In this document: positions 25,416 through 36,432 of the stretch, piece after piece
Layout: each line of letters opens with the position of its first letter
Numbering within the stretch: position 1 is the stretch's first letter
Assembly (NCBI GenBank): GCA_014859445.1
Contig: JACUUC010000015.1
Location: 1-61,751 of the forward strand
DNA: 61,751 nt
Direction of reading: 5' to 3'
Origin: Bacterioplanes sp.
Lineage (GTDB): Bacteria > Pseudomonadota > Gammaproteobacteria > Pseudomonadales > Oceanobacteraceae
The notes under the pieces: generated by a model
What the model was told of the DNA's origin: nothing
Databases searched by the model: none
Seen by the model: only the letters and a program-made list of their open reading frames with translations
Translations under genes and position numbers: made by a program

Positions 25416-26807
25416 ATGGCGGATTATCATTACGATGTGGTCATTATTGGTTCCGGCCCAGCAGGAGAGGGTGCGGCAATGAATGCAGCGAAAAAAGGCA
25501 AGCGCGTAGCGGTTGTTGAAGATAAGAAAATGTTAGGCGGCAATTGCACCCACTGGGGAACGATCCCATCAAAAGCACTTCGTCACGCGGTCAAACAAAT
25601 CATTCAGTTTAATACCAATCCCATGTTTCGTGAGATTGGTGAACCTCGGTGGTTCTCGTTTCAACGTGTACTAAAAAGCGCTGAAAAAGTGATCGCGAAA
25701 CAAGTAAAGCTTCGTACCGAGTTTTATGGCCGTAATCGTATCAATGTTTATACAGGCGTTGCCAAATTTGCGGATGCCAACACCATTGATGTGTACTCAG
25801 GAACGATCAGTAACGTGCGCTTGCATGCGAAGGAGATCGTTATTGCAACAGGATCAAGTCCTTGGCGTCCTGATAATATCGACTTCAGCCACCCGCGCAT
25901 TTACGATTCCGATACCATTCTGACACTCGATCACACCCCTCGAACCATCATCATTTATGGCGCGGGTGTGATTGGTTGTGAGTACGCGTCGATTTTTTCC
26001 GGGCTGGGGGTGAAGGTGGATTTGATTCACCCTGGTGATCGCTTGTTGAATTTCTTGGATGATGAGATTTCGGATGCATTGAGTTATCACCTGCGTGATA
26101 AAGGTGCGTTGATTCGTCACAATGAGCAATTTGATTCCGTTGAAAGCAATGAACGCTATGTCACTATGACCATGGCATCAGGCAAGAAAGTGAAGGCCGA
26201 TGCCTTTTTATGGGCGGCTGGTCGAACCGGCAACACAGCCCAGCTTGGTTTGGAAAACATTGGTTTAGAAGCAAACAGTCGCGGTCAATTGGATGTGGAT
26301 GGGGAATACCGCACATCGATTGAGAATATTTATGCGGCCGGTGACGTGATTGGCTGGCCATCTCTGGCGTCGGCCGCCTACGATCAAGGCAGAGCGGTAG
26401 CCTCTACGATTGCCTCTCCTGAGGAGTTTCGCTTTGTTGATTCTGTACCAACGGGCATTTATACCATTCCTGAAATCAGTTCCGTTGGCAAAACAGAGCG
26501 TCAGCTGACTGAAGAAAAAGTACCCTACGAAGTGGGCCAGGCTTTTTTCAAGAACATCGCTCGCGCACAAATCACAGCGGAAGGTGTGGGAATGCTGAAA
26601 ATACTGTTCCATCGCCAGACGCTAGAAATTCTCGGCATTCATTGTTTTGGTGACCAAGCAGCTGAGATCGTTCACATTGGTCAAGCTATTATGCTGCAAA
26701 AGGGTGAAGGAAATACACTGAAGTACTTTGTGAATACCACCTTCAACTACCCAACCATGGCGGAAGCCTATCGTGTTGCTGCGCTGAATGGCTTGAATCG
26801 TTTGTAA
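25416..26807 (+). CDS. sthA: Soluble pyridine nucleotide transhydrogenase
   Basis: A 463-residue flavoprotein that equilibrates NADPH and NAD+, usually disposing of excess NADPH. The FAD fold is [19 protein letters not shown] and the NAD fold [17 protein letters not shown]. The second FAD site is [20 protein letters not shown]. The disulfide region reads [15 protein letters not shown]: one of the two redox cysteines of related disulfide reductases is replaced, which is diagnostic for SthA. The length equals the family norm. It is preceded by GGAG and stands alone after nqrM (72-bp gap). Confidence 0.97.
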   Translation: MADYHYDVVIIGSGPAGEGAAMNAAKKGKRVAVVEDKKMLGGNCTHWGTIPSKALRHAVKQIIQFNTNPMFREIGEPRWFSFQRVLKSAEKVIAKQVKLRTEFYGRNRINVYTGVAKFADANTIDVYSGTISNVRLHAKEIVIATGSSPWRPDNIDFSHPRIYDSDTILTLDHTPRTIIIYGAGVIGCEYASIFSGLGVKVDLIHPGDRLLNFLDDEISDALSYHLRDKGALIRHNEQFDSVESNERYVTMTMASGKKVKADAFLWAAGRTGNTAQLGLENIGLEANSRGQLDVDGEYRTSIENIYAAGDVIGWPSLASAAYDQGRAVASTIASPEEFRFVDSVPTGIYTIPEISSVGKTERQLTEEKVPYEVGQAFFKNIARAQITAEGVGMLKILFHRQTLEILGIHCFGDQAAEIVHIGQAIMLQKGEGNTLKYFVNTTFNYPTMAEAYRVAALNGLNRL

Positions 26808-26830
26808 ATTGAGCGTTATTGGATGCGGTG

Positions 26831-27685
26831 TTAGCGGTATCGGTAAATACGCAAACTCGGAATGAAGGGCTCAGTCTCTAACCGCTGGTCGTTACGTGCT
26901 TGACGTGTACGACCAGTAGGTGGTTCGGGTGCGATTTGATTGAATATTGGCAGCGTGCTGTCTTCGCTGGCAATAAACAAAGGCAATGAGACATTCATTG
27001 CCTTTTTAATGATCTGATCATCTTGCTGATAGACCAAGTTGGCGCGCACTATGGGGGCCAATGTCTGAACTTGCGCCATCATGTCGTGGTCTTTGTAGCT
27101 TGCCAGTAGAGCCAGTTGTACCTGTACGTGCGCTTTTTCGTGACCTAGCATCAGCAATTTCTGTCGAATATCAGCAACACGAATTTGCTTAATACTCCGA
27201 CCATTAACGTACCAACTAAAACCAACCTTTGTTGGTTTTTTCTCCAGTAGCGGGATATGTCGATAACACTGCTTTAGATGGAGGCGGGCCAAACCACTGA
27301 CCGTGAGTTGTTCGCGGAATTCACTGTGTCGCTGACCAAGCAGGTGCTTGATATTTTCGTCAGGGCATTTGTTTTGTTGCTGATACAACTGAATGACACG
27401 CCGTAATTCATCCTTACTGGCATTGATCTTACTGACCAATTGCTGCATATCCACATTGGCTAAAATGATGCCGTGACGAGAGCGCGTTTCTCTACCATCT
27501 TGACCGTCGCGATACCAAACGTCTGTTAATAGTTCACAGGCGCTATTCAGCATGGTGACGTTATTCTCAATTTCCCAATTATGTTGGGCTATCCAATGCG
27601 CAGGGACGTGTTGCTTGAGCGTTTGGCTGAGCTGCTGAAGTTGTTGCTGTAATTGATCGTAGCATTCAACGATGCTGTGAATCAT
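26831..27685 (-). CDS. tus: Tus-family replication-terminus site-binding protein
   Basis: A 284-residue protein that aligns with E. coli Tus (309). Matching regions: GIILANVDMQQLVSKI with GVLCYQVDN...LVSHI; CYRHIPLL...VGFSWYVNGRSIKQI with AYRTLTVL...FGWANKHIIKNL; LAPIVRANLVYQQDDQIIKKA with VQPIARVWYKGDQKQVQHA; the C-terminus PSLRIYRYR with PRLHLYVAD. Tus binds Ter sites and stops replication forks in one direction. Counting back without gaps from the shared Tyr-Arg (141-142), the residue at the place of the E. coli locking His144 is Val129, so the lock may differ. It overlaps the terB-like gene by 20 bp. No E. coli-type Ter core was seen nearby. Confidence 0.82.
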   Translation of the reverse strand: MIHSIVECYDQLQQQLQQLSQTLKQHVPAHWIAQHNWEIENNVTMLNSACELLTDVWYRDGQDGRETRSRHGIILANVDMQQLVSKINASKDELRRVIQLYQQQNKCPDENIKHLLGQRHSEFREQLTVSGLARLHLKQCYRHIPLLEKKPTKVGFSWYVNGRSIKQIRVADIRQKLLMLGHEKAHVQVQLALLASYKDHDMMAQVQTLAPIVRANLVYQQDDQIIKKAMNVSLPLFIASEDSTLPIFNQIAPEPPTGRTRQARNDQRLETEPFIPSLRIYRYR

Positions 27686-28118
27686 GCTCGTCTCGTGCGC
27701 TTATTTTGGCTTTAATGAATTCGCTATGACGTAGGTGCAACAGATCGGCGATACGACGAATCATGTGTTCTTCGTATTTATCGAGACCGTTGTCACTGTA
27801 CGCAACCAACCACAAGCCACGAACCAGTTCGAACAATTGGGCATGGCTGAAATGTTGATGAACAACACGAGTGAATTGCTGCAAATCAGCGGCATGTGCA
27901 ATCGACTGTTTCGCATCGTTCATTATGCGTTCAGACTCATCGAGACTCAGGTGCAACACTTGTTGCAATACACGCTGCAGTGCTCGTTCTTCTTCCACTG
28001 ATACGGTGTGATCCGCGTGCATCACCTCAACCAGCAATGCCGCCGTTGCCAATTCAAGGCTGTGCTCTGTCAGCGTCTGGCTGCTTTGCTGAAATTGTTT
28101 AAAGAGCTGCTTTAACAT
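27666..28118 (-). CDS. TerB-family (tellurite-resistance-like) helical protein
   Basis: A 150-residue, all-helical protein of the TerB-like superfamily (COG4103 type). Its two EF-hand-like acidic turns are visible as MHADHTVSVEEERAL and YSDNGLDKYEEHMI; these bind divalent metal in characterised TerB proteins. It is not part of a ter operon, so tellurite resistance should not be inferred. Its start overlaps the tal stop (TAATG), and its end overlaps the tus-like gene by 20 bp, so it is sandwiched in a tightly coupled operon. Role unknown. Confidence 0.85.
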   Translation of the reverse strand: MLKQLFKQFQQSSQTLTEHSLELATAALLVEVMHADHTVSVEEERALQRVLQQVLHLSLDESERIMNDAKQSIAHAADLQQFTRVVHQHFSHAQLFELVRGLWLVAYSDNGLDKYEEHMIRRIADLLHLRHSEFIKAKISARDEHDSQHR

Positions 28119-29074
28119 TATTCAAGACTCGCAAGCAATGTTTCCAAGGCAACTTGATCCATGGCAAATCGGCGTATGCCATCTGCCAGCTTATCCGTTG
28201 CCATGGCATCTTGATTTAGTGCCCAGCGAAACTCCGCCTCAGTGAACGATTGTTTCGGTTGTGGCGGCATGGCTCGACTGATCTCCGGGCTCAGTTTTGC
28301 TGATAACGCGCGCTCATCGCTGGCCAATGCACTGAGCAACTCAGGGCTAATGGTCAGCTTGTCGCAACCTGCTAATTGTTCAATTTCACTGACATTGCGG
28401 AAGCTGGCACCCATGACGATGGTGCGAATATCATGCTGCTTGTAATAATGATAGATTTGACTGACGGATTGCACACCTGGGTCGTTAGCGCCGTTGTAGT
28501 CACCATTGGGCTCGTTGCTTTTGTGCCAGTCGAGAATGCGACCAACAAATGGCGAAATGAGTGTAACGTTCGCATCGGCACAGGCAACCGCCTGGGCAAA
28601 GCTAAAAAGCAACGTCAAATTGCAATGAATCCCTTCAGCCTCAAGTGTTCTGGCCGCTTGAATCCCTTCCCATGTGGCCGCTATTTTAATTAAGATTCGC
28701 TCTCGCGATACGCCTTCAGCCTCATACATGGCGATCAACTTACGGGCTTTTTGTTCAGTGGCTTGCTGATCGAAAGAGAGTCGGGCGTCAACCTCGGTAG
28801 AAATACGTCCTGGGATAATAGTAAGAATGTCGCAGCCAATGTGTACAGCAAGATGATCGCAGGCATTGCTGAGCAGTGTGTCATGATTGTCTTGCTGTTT
28901 TGCCCAAGATAGGGCTTGGCCGAGAAGCGGCTGATAATGCGTTAATGCTGCCGCCTTCAAGATCAAGGATGGATTCGTGGTGGCATCTTCAGGTTGATGC
29001 TGGCGGATGGCATCAATATCGCCAGTGTCTGCAACGACCGAGGTGATGCAACGTAAGGCGTCCAACTTGCTCAT
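28118..29074 (-). CDS. tal: Transaldolase (TalB type)
   Basis: A 318-residue transaldolase of the non-oxidative pentose phosphate pathway. It moves a three-carbon dihydroxyacetone unit between sugar phosphates. The start at 29074 follows AGGAAG by 8 nt; frames further upstream are not needed. The entry motif [11 protein letters not shown] is present, and the Schiff-base lysine is in [13 protein letters not shown] (about residue 130). [15 protein letters not shown] and VGRILDW complete the family pattern. It is co-directional with dusA (63 bp upstream), and its stop overlaps the terB-like start. Confidence 0.97.
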   Translation of the reverse strand: MSKLDALRCITSVVADTGDIDAIRQHQPEDATTNPSLILKAAALTHYQPLLGQALSWAKQQDNHDTLLSNACDHLAVHIGCDILTIIPGRISTEVDARLSFDQQATEQKARKLIAMYEAEGVSRERILIKIAATWEGIQAARTLEAEGIHCNLTLLFSFAQAVACADANVTLISPFVGRILDWHKSNEPNGDYNGANDPGVQSVSQIYHYYKQHDIRTIVMGASFRNVSEIEQLAGCDKLTISPELLSALASDERALSAKLSPEISRAMPPQPKQSFTEAEFRWALNQDAMATDKLADGIRRFAMDQVALETLLASLE

Positions 29075-29137
29075 GACATACTTCCTACAATAAGTTTTGC
29101 GTTTAGCTTCGCGCATTTTCTGTTAATAAACAATGGT

Positions 29138-30154
29138 CTATGTTGTTGCTTCGTTGTTTTCCGTTGGTTCGCCCAGTACGCTCAACGCGGTTTCTAATAC
29201 CTCTATGCCGCTGTCTTTACGAAACGCGTTTTCACTTAGATAGCGGCGGTATTGGCGCGCTCCCGGCTGGCCATTAAACAGACCGAGTGTGTGTCGTGAA
29301 ATGTGATGCAATACCGCTCCCTGACTGAGCTGCTGTTCAATGTAGGGGTAAAGTCCTCTAACAATGGCCTTCTTGTCCGTCATCGATCGCTTGCCGCCAA
29401 AATACAACCGGTCCACATCCAGTAGAATGCTGGGGTTGTGATACGCTTCTCGACCAAGCATTACGCCATCAACCTGCGTTAGGTGTTGAGCAATGTCATC
29501 ATGGCTCTGAATGCCGCCATTAATGATGATTTCGAGCTCCGGGAACGCTTGTTTTAGGCGATACACCAATGGGTATTGCAGGGGCGGGATTTCACGATTT
29601 TCTTTGGGTGACAATCCACTCAAAATGGCTTTGCGAGCATGAACAATGAAGGTTTTACAACCGGTGGCGGCTACGGTATGCACAAAATGCTGAAGATGTT
29701 CGTAGCTGTCGAGATCGTCAATACCAATGCGATGTTTGATTGTGACGTCAATGTCGCAAGCGTCTTGCATGGCTTTGATGCAATCCGCCACTAAATCGGG
29801 GGAATCCATTAAGCAGGCGCCAATACGATTATTTTGTACTCGATCACTTGGGCAGCCAACATTCAGATTAACCTCGTCGTACCCCCACTCTTGAGCGTAA
29901 CGAGCACATTGGGCCAGCTGGGATGGGTCGGAACCACCCAGTTGCAGCGCAATCGGATGCTCTGTGTCGTTGTACTCTAGAAATCGATGACGATCACCAT
30001 GAATCACCGCCCCCGTTGTGACCATTTCAGTATAAAGTAGGCTGTTTTTGGTCATGAGTCGCCAAAAATAACGACAATGCTTATCAGACCAATCCATCAT
30101 GGGAGCGGTACTAAAGCGGCGATTGATCGATTTTGCTGGGTTTTCAGCGTTCAT
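29138..30154 (-). CDS. dusA: tRNA-dihydrouridine(20/20a) synthase DusA
   Basis: A 338-residue FMN enzyme that reduces uridine 20/20a in the tRNA D-loop to dihydrouridine. The flavin barrel starts [17 protein letters not shown]. The catalytic cysteine is in [18 protein letters not shown] (the Cys of ACLM, about residue 108). [28 protein letters not shown] and IINGGIQ are typical of DusA as opposed to DusB or DusC. It lies 23 bp downstream of hflD in the leftward run. Confidence 0.96.
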   Translation of the reverse strand: MNAENPAKSINRRFSTAPMMDWSDKHCRYFWRLMTKNSLLYTEMVTTGAVIHGDRHRFLEYNDTEHPIALQLGGSDPSQLAQCARYAQEWGYDEVNLNVGCPSDRVQNNRIGACLMDSPDLVADCIKAMQDACDIDVTIKHRIGIDDLDSYEHLQHFVHTVAATGCKTFIVHARKAILSGLSPKENREIPPLQYPLVYRLKQAFPELEIIINGGIQSHDDIAQHLTQVDGVMLGREAYHNPSILLDVDRLYFGGKRSMTDKKAIVRGLYPYIEQQLSQGAVLHHISRHTLGLFNGQPGARQYRRYLSENAFRKDSGIEVLETALSVLGEPTENNEATT

Positions 30155-30177
30155 GAGGCTTGGCTCGGATGTGTAAG

Positions 30178-30810
30178 TTAGTGTGTTTGCTGACGAGTTC
30201 GGTCGAGCAGGGCGATGGCTTCACTGGCATAGCGTTTCCGACTGGTGATGAAATGCCAACGTTTGCCACCGACTTGTCGCCATAGGATGGCTGCTCTAAT
30301 GCCTGCTAGTAGGAGCGCTCGCACACGATTTGCGGTGTGTGCATTTTGCAAGTAGGTTGGGTTACCCGTGACTTTAATACGAAAATCGAGTTGACCAAGT
30401 GTGTTTTTATACAACTCTGCCAGTGCTGCAATGGTGTTTTCATGCATCAATGAAAAGTGTTCAACTTGGCGCGACGCCTGCCCTATGCCTTGGCCTAACT
30501 GATCAAGCATATTGGGATTTTTTTGCAATTTCTTTTCTAAATGCAGCAACCCAACCACATAGCGAGTGGTGTTGGGACGGATGTCTTTGCCGCCTTGGGC
30601 AGCAATGCTAAGTACCTGTTTTAAACCGGTGACCAAATGAGTGCTTGGATCACCATATATGTCATTAAAATCATCCGGATTTTGAATGAATAAACTGTTG
30701 ATCAGTGGTTCGCATGTCTCGATGGGCGCTTCACCGGTGCGCGCCAGCTGATCAACCAGCGCGGCAACTTGGAAAACGCCGGCGAGAGCAATAACTTGTT
30801 GTTGTGACAT
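30178..30810 (-). CDS. hflD: HflD, high-frequency-lysogenisation homologue
   Basis: A 210-residue helical protein of the HflD family, peripheral to the inner membrane. In E. coli it sequesters the lambda CII activator; its general cellular role is unknown. Conserved stretches here are [20 protein letters not shown] at the N-terminus and [20 protein letters not shown] near residue 180. As in other gammaproteobacteria it directly follows mnmA, with a one-base TAATG overlap implying coupled translation. Confidence 0.95.
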   Translation of the reverse strand: MSQQQVIALAGVFQVAALVDQLARTGEAPIETCEPLINSLFIQNPDDFNDIYGDPSTHLVTGLKQVLSIAAQGGKDIRPNTTRYVVGLLHLEKKLQKNPNMLDQLGQGIGQASRQVEHFSLMHENTIAALAELYKNTLGQLDFRIKVTGNPTYLQNAHTANRVRALLLAGIRAAILWRQVGGKRWHFITSRKRYASEAIALLDRTRQQTH

Positions 30811-31931
30811 TACGCGTTATTTCCTGTGGTTTCGATAATACCGCCACCAAGGCAGACATCATCCTGATAAAGAACAACGGATTGACCAGGCGTTACTGCG
30901 CGCTGTGGCTCGTTAAAGACAACCAAGTAGCCCGAGTCTTGACGAGAGATCGTACACACTTGGTCTGCTTGGCGATACCGTACTTTGGCGCGACATTGCA
31001 TGGGCAGGCTGGGTTCGCCGTTCACCCAAAATATCGATTTTGTCGTTAACCAATTAGTGTACAGCAGCGGATGATCCTGGCCTTGGACGGCAATGAGTAC
31101 ATTACGTGCTAAATCCTTACCAGCAACAAACCAAGGTGCGTCAGAGAAGCCATGCAGACCACCGATACCCAACCCTTGGCGCTGGCCTAGCGTGTGGTAC
31201 ATCAAGCCTTGGTGCTGGCCAATATCGATGCCGTCGGGTGTTTCGATACGGCCAGGCTGAGCGGGGAGGTACTGTTGCAAAAAATCTTTGAAACGTCGCT
31301 CACCAATAAAGCAAATACCCGTTGAATCTTTTTTGTTGGCGGTAACGAGTCCGTTTTCTTCCGCAATGCGGCGTACCTCAGGCTTTTCCAATTCCCCAAC
31401 AGGAAACAGAGTCTTCGCAATCTCCTTGCCAGCAACCGCATGTAGGAAATAACTCTGATCTTTGTTGTTGTCCAACCCCTTTAGCAGTTGCGTGTGTTCG
31501 GCGACATCCCTGCGGCGAACGTAGTGTCCAGTGGCGATGAGGTCCGCCCCCAAAACCACCGCGTACTCTAAAAAGGCTTTGAATTTGATTTCGCGATTAC
31601 ACAATATGTCAGGATTTGGCGTTCGCCCTGCTTGATATTCTGCCAAAAAATGTTCGAAGACGTTATCCCAATACTCAGAAGCAAAGTTGGCTTGATGCAA
31701 TGGGATGCCGAGTTTGTCACAGACCTGCTGAGCATCGGCCAAATCTTCTTTGGCGGTGCAATATTCTGTACCGTCGTCCTCATCCCAGTTTTTCATGAAT
31801 AGGCCTTCAACTTGATAGCCTTGCTGTAGCAATAGATAAGCCGAAACCGACGAGTCTACGCCACCAGACATACCAACGATCACCTTTGTGTTAGCAGGAT
31901 GGCATACCGGTGAAGAGGTGTGTGACGTCAT
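30810..31931 (-). CDS. mnmA: tRNA-specific 2-thiouridylase MnmA
   Basis: A 373-residue ATP-dependent enzyme that puts sulfur on C2 of U34 in tRNA(Lys,Glu,Gln). The PP-loop is [18 protein letters not shown] (residues 17-30). The catalytic cysteines are in [14 protein letters not shown] and [13 protein letters not shown]. Sulfur is delivered by TusA-E; tusB, C, D and E lie about 20 kb away in this window. It is flanked by nudJ (2 bp upstream) and hflD (overlap), the conserved order. Confidence 0.97.
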   Translation of the reverse strand: MTSHTSSPVCHPANTKVIVGMSGGVDSSVSAYLLLQQGYQVEGLFMKNWDEDDGTEYCTAKEDLADAQQVCDKLGIPLHQANFASEYWDNVFEHFLAEYQAGRTPNPDILCNREIKFKAFLEYAVVLGADLIATGHYVRRRDVAEHTQLLKGLDNNKDQSYFLHAVAGKEIAKTLFPVGELEKPEVRRIAEENGLVTANKKDSTGICFIGERRFKDFLQQYLPAQPGRIETPDGIDIGQHQGLMYHTLGQRQGLGIGGLHGFSDAPWFVAGKDLARNVLIAVQGQDHPLLYTNWLTTKSIFWVNGEPSLPMQCRAKVRYRQADQVCTISRQDSGYLVVFNEPQRAVTPGQSVVLYQDDVCLGGGIIETTGNNA

Positions 31932-31933
31932 GA

Positions 31934-32383
31934 TTATGGGTGCTCTATAATGATATCTAATGGGTAATGAGGTTTTGTCAACGCATCTTCAATGCAGGTG
32001 AGTACCATGGGAGAACGCAATCGATCGGATTGGCGCAATTCCTCTAGCGTCAGCCATTGGGCACCAATAATGCCGTCATCTAAGACAGCGTGCATGGCTT
32101 GAGCGTTCGCCTCGGCAATGAAGCAGTAGCGATGATAGGTTACGTCATTGACTGGCGAGGTGTAGGTATACAGTCCAAGTAGCGAGGTTGGTGTGACATG
32201 CCAACCCGTTTCTTCCAACGTCTCACGGATTGCTGCGGCAACCACGGTTTCACCCGCCTCAATGTGTCCGGCCGGTTGATTGAAGACGGCTCGTCCATCG
32301 CTCATTTCTTCTACCATAAGAAATCGATCATCGCGTCTGACAATAGTGGCGACGGTCGCATGCGGTGTCCAGCGTTCATTCAT
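31934..32383 (-). CDS. nudJ: NudJ-type Nudix phosphatase
   Basis: A 149-residue Nudix hydrolase. The Nudix box is [20 protein letters not shown] (about residues 37-56), with all glutamates needed for Mg2+ binding. E. coli NudJ hydrolyses nucleoside tri- and diphosphates and the thiamine precursor HMP-PP. The N-terminal [22 protein letters not shown] matches NudJ. It is 2 bp upstream of mnmA, the conserved pairing. Confidence 0.94.
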   Translation of the reverse strand: MNERWTPHATVATIVRRDDRFLMVEEMSDGRAVFNQPAGHIEAGETVVAAAIRETLEETGWHVTPTSLLGLYTYTSPVNDVTYHRYCFIAEANAQAMHAVLDDGIIGAQWLTLEELRQSDRLRSPMVLTCIEDALTKPHYPLDIIIEHP

Positions 32384-32449
32384 GAGTGCAGCCTTCCTAA
32401 AAAATGCAGCAAATTGTATACGAAGCAGGGGTTTGGCTCAATTTGCGCA

Positions 32450-33064
32450 TCAACGACGAAATGTGTGTTTGCGTGCTGGCTTGGTCGTTGGATGCTTTTT
32501 TTTGGGGGCTGGCATGTGCACAGACAGCTCTTGATACTCTCCAACCGGAATGCCGAACAAGGACCATTCACCAATCGCCACGCGAATCAATCGCAGTGTT
32601 GGGTGACCGATATGGGCTGTCATGCGTCTTACTTGGCGATTTCTTCCTTCACTGATGATGATTTCAAGCCATTGCGTTGTGTCATTGTTGCGTTCTCTGA
32701 TCGGGGGATTACGAGGCCAAACATCTGGTGGGTCAATTCGACGAACACTTGCCGGCCTAGTAAGCCCGTCATTTAATACCACCCCATGACGAAATAACGT
32801 TAGCGCCTCATCGTTCGGTATGCCCTCGACCTGCACCCAGTAGGTTTTCTTCATTTTAAAGTCTGGGTGGGCAATGCGTGCCTGTAAACCGCCATGATCC
32901 GTCAGCAGCAGCAATCCTTCCGAGTCGTAATCCAATCGACCTGCCGGATACACATTCGGTATGGTGATGTAATCTTTTAACGTTGATCGCCCATCAGGAC
33001 TGCTAAACTGACAAAGGACTTGGAAAGGCTTGTTAAACAGTATGAGCTTGGCCATAAAACACAT
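32450..33064 (-). CDS. rluE: 23S rRNA pseudouridine-2457 synthase RluE
   Basis: A 204-residue RsuA/RluE-family pseudouridine synthase without an S4 domain. The catalytic aspartate is in [17 protein letters not shown] (about residue 44). [21 protein letters not shown] is the family RNA-contact region, and the tail is Lys/Pro-rich. Two starts are possible: the ATG at 33064 has AGGAA at proper spacing, while the ATG at 33055 fits the family N-terminus ([10 protein letters not shown]). It is the first gene of the leftward run and diverges from icd. Confidence 0.93.
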   Translation of the reverse strand: MCFMAKLILFNKPFQVLCQFSSPDGRSTLKDYITIPNVYPAGRLDYDSEGLLLLTDHGGLQARIAHPDFKMKKTYWVQVEGIPNDEALTLFRHGVVLNDGLTRPASVRRIDPPDVWPRNPPIRERNNDTTQWLEIIISEGRNRQVRRMTAHIGHPTLRLIRVAIGEWSLFGIPVGEYQELSVHMPAPKKKHPTTKPARKHTFRR

Positions 33065-33071
33065 TATTTTC

Positions 33072-33129
33072 CTGTAAGAAAACTACTAATTCTTTAGTCT
33101 GACTTGCATTTTTTGTAGAAAAACTACAA
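33072..33129. promoter_or_regulatory. Two HexR-like palindromic boxes upstream of icd and rluE
   Basis: TTGTAGAAAAACTACAA (33113-33129) is a 17-bp palindrome of the form TTGTA-N7-TACAA. A second, imperfect copy (33072-33088) matches it at 13 of 17 positions and begins 41 bp away, about four helical turns. The shape resembles the binding motif I recall for HexR, an RpiR-type regulator of central carbon genes. Assignment to HexR is inference; the repeat pair itself is directly visible. Confidence 0.5.
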
Positions 33130-33281
33130 ATTACCACTCCGGATCAGTAGGTAACATGTAACATTTCGCGTGTATGCTGGTCTTTGTTAGAGTAATTATC
33201 ACCGATACTGAGAGGCAGTGCGTCAGATTAAACGACCAAAAGTCATTTAACAGCAGCCTCTCACTGTAGCCAACAGCATAA

Positions 33282-35537
<2,256 letters not shown>

Positions 35538-35558
35538 TGGTGCTGATCGGTAAACACA

Positions 35559-35593
35559 ACAACAAAGCCGCAACTTGAGTGCGGCTTTGTTGT
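35559..35593 (+). terminator. icd intrinsic terminator
   Basis: A perfect 14-bp stem (35559-35572 with 35580-35593) with a 7-nt loop and a GC-rich core, ending in a T-rich arm, starts 21 bp after the icd stop. Confidence 0.85.
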
Positions 35594-35647
35594 ATTTAGA
35601 TGATGGGATTTACTAAACGCATACCATGAATAAGAGCAACACGTGAC

Positions 35648-35902
35648 TTATCCAGTATGTTGCAATGAATCTTCCTGATTGGACTCGGGCGACTGAGCGC
35701 AAGGACGAATGTTGATCGCATGCAGCCCTTTCTCGCCAGGTGTCGTATCAAATTCGACAGCTTGGCCGGCTTTGAGTGTTCGGTAGCCATCCATTTGTAT
35801 GGCGGAGTGGTGTGCGAAGAGATCTTCATCACCACCATCTGCAACAATAAAACCGTATCCCTTTGCGTTATTGAACCACTTTACTGTGCCAGTGAGTGTC
35901 AT
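35648..35902 (-). CDS. cspD: CspD-type cold-shock domain protein
   Basis: An 84-residue cold-shock domain protein. RNP1 is KGYGFIVADG and RNP2 is DLFAHHSAI, both on the nucleic-acid-binding face. The C-terminal extension after the domain (PCAQSPESNQED...) and the position divergent from clpS identify it as CspD, a stationary-phase single-stranded-DNA-binding inhibitor of replication in E. coli. It diverges from clpS across 159 bp. Confidence 0.93.
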   Translation of the reverse strand: MTLTGTVKWFNNAKGYGFIVADGGDEDLFAHHSAIQMDGYRTLKAGQAVEFDTTPGEKGLHAINIRPCAQSPESNQEDSLQHTG

Positions 35903-36061
35903 TGTAGCCTCCGTGCGAATGTCGATGTTTTGCTTAAAAACTAAGCAATACCCTACGATGCCGACCGTCAGGCGTCAACCACTTTTGTTGTTGCGGCAAA
36001 CATGGAGAAGTCAGCGGGTGCAAGGTATGATAACCATTAAATTCAACAAACTATTTGAACT

Positions 36062-36418
36062 ATGCACCTAATCTCAGAATCTCAACTAAACTTGAATCAT
36101 AACGATCCAAATTACGATGATGGTGGCTTGGCAGTGGAGTCGGCGAAACCGGCCTTAAAGAAGCCCTCCATGTACGGTGTTTTTATGCTCAATGATGATT
36201 ACACCCCAATGGAATTTGTAGTCGATGTGTTGCAACGATTTTTTGCTAAAGACATGGAGCAAGCTACGCAGATCATGCTGGCCGTTCACACTAAGGGCAG
36301 TGCGTTGTGCGCGATTTACACGAAAGACATTGCAGAAACAAAGGCCGCACTGGTAACTGAATACGCACGAGAATGCCAACATCCGTTAGTTTGCGATGTG
36401 GCGCCCGTAGAAGATTAG
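36062..36418 (+). CDS. clpS: ClpS, N-degron adaptor of ClpAP
   Basis: A 118-residue adaptor that recognises proteins with destabilising N-terminal residues (Leu, Phe, Tyr, Trp) and hands them to ClpA. The binding pocket is formed by [21 protein letters not shown] (the NDD-x-TPM core around residue 44). The long N-terminal arm is polar, as needed for delivery. There is no strong ribosome-binding site. clpA begins 14 bp after the stop. bpt and aat, which create such N-degrons, lie 3-4 kb away. Confidence 0.96.
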   Translation: MHLISESQLNLNHNDPNYDDGGLAVESAKPALKKPSMYGVFMLNDDYTPMEFVVDVLQRFFAKDMEQATQIMLAVHTKGSALCAIYTKDIAETKAALVTEYARECQHPLVCDVAPVED

Positions 36419-36432
36419 GTGAGGAGGCATTT

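Noticed and set aside
27666-28118. Tellurite-resistance determinant
   Set aside because: Only a TerB-like fold is present; none of terA, C, D, E or Z is nearby, so the phenotype should not be inferred.
29139-29160. A Ter-like string TATGTTGT followed by TGCT, near the tal start
   Set aside because: It matches only the first eight bases of the E. coli Ter core and most of it is the last codons of dusA (GCA ACA ACA TAG read in reverse), so coincidence is likely.
33151-33164. Tandem 7-mer GTAACAT-GTAACAT upstream of icd
   Set aside because: Only two short copies with no dyad symmetry; not enough to call an operator.
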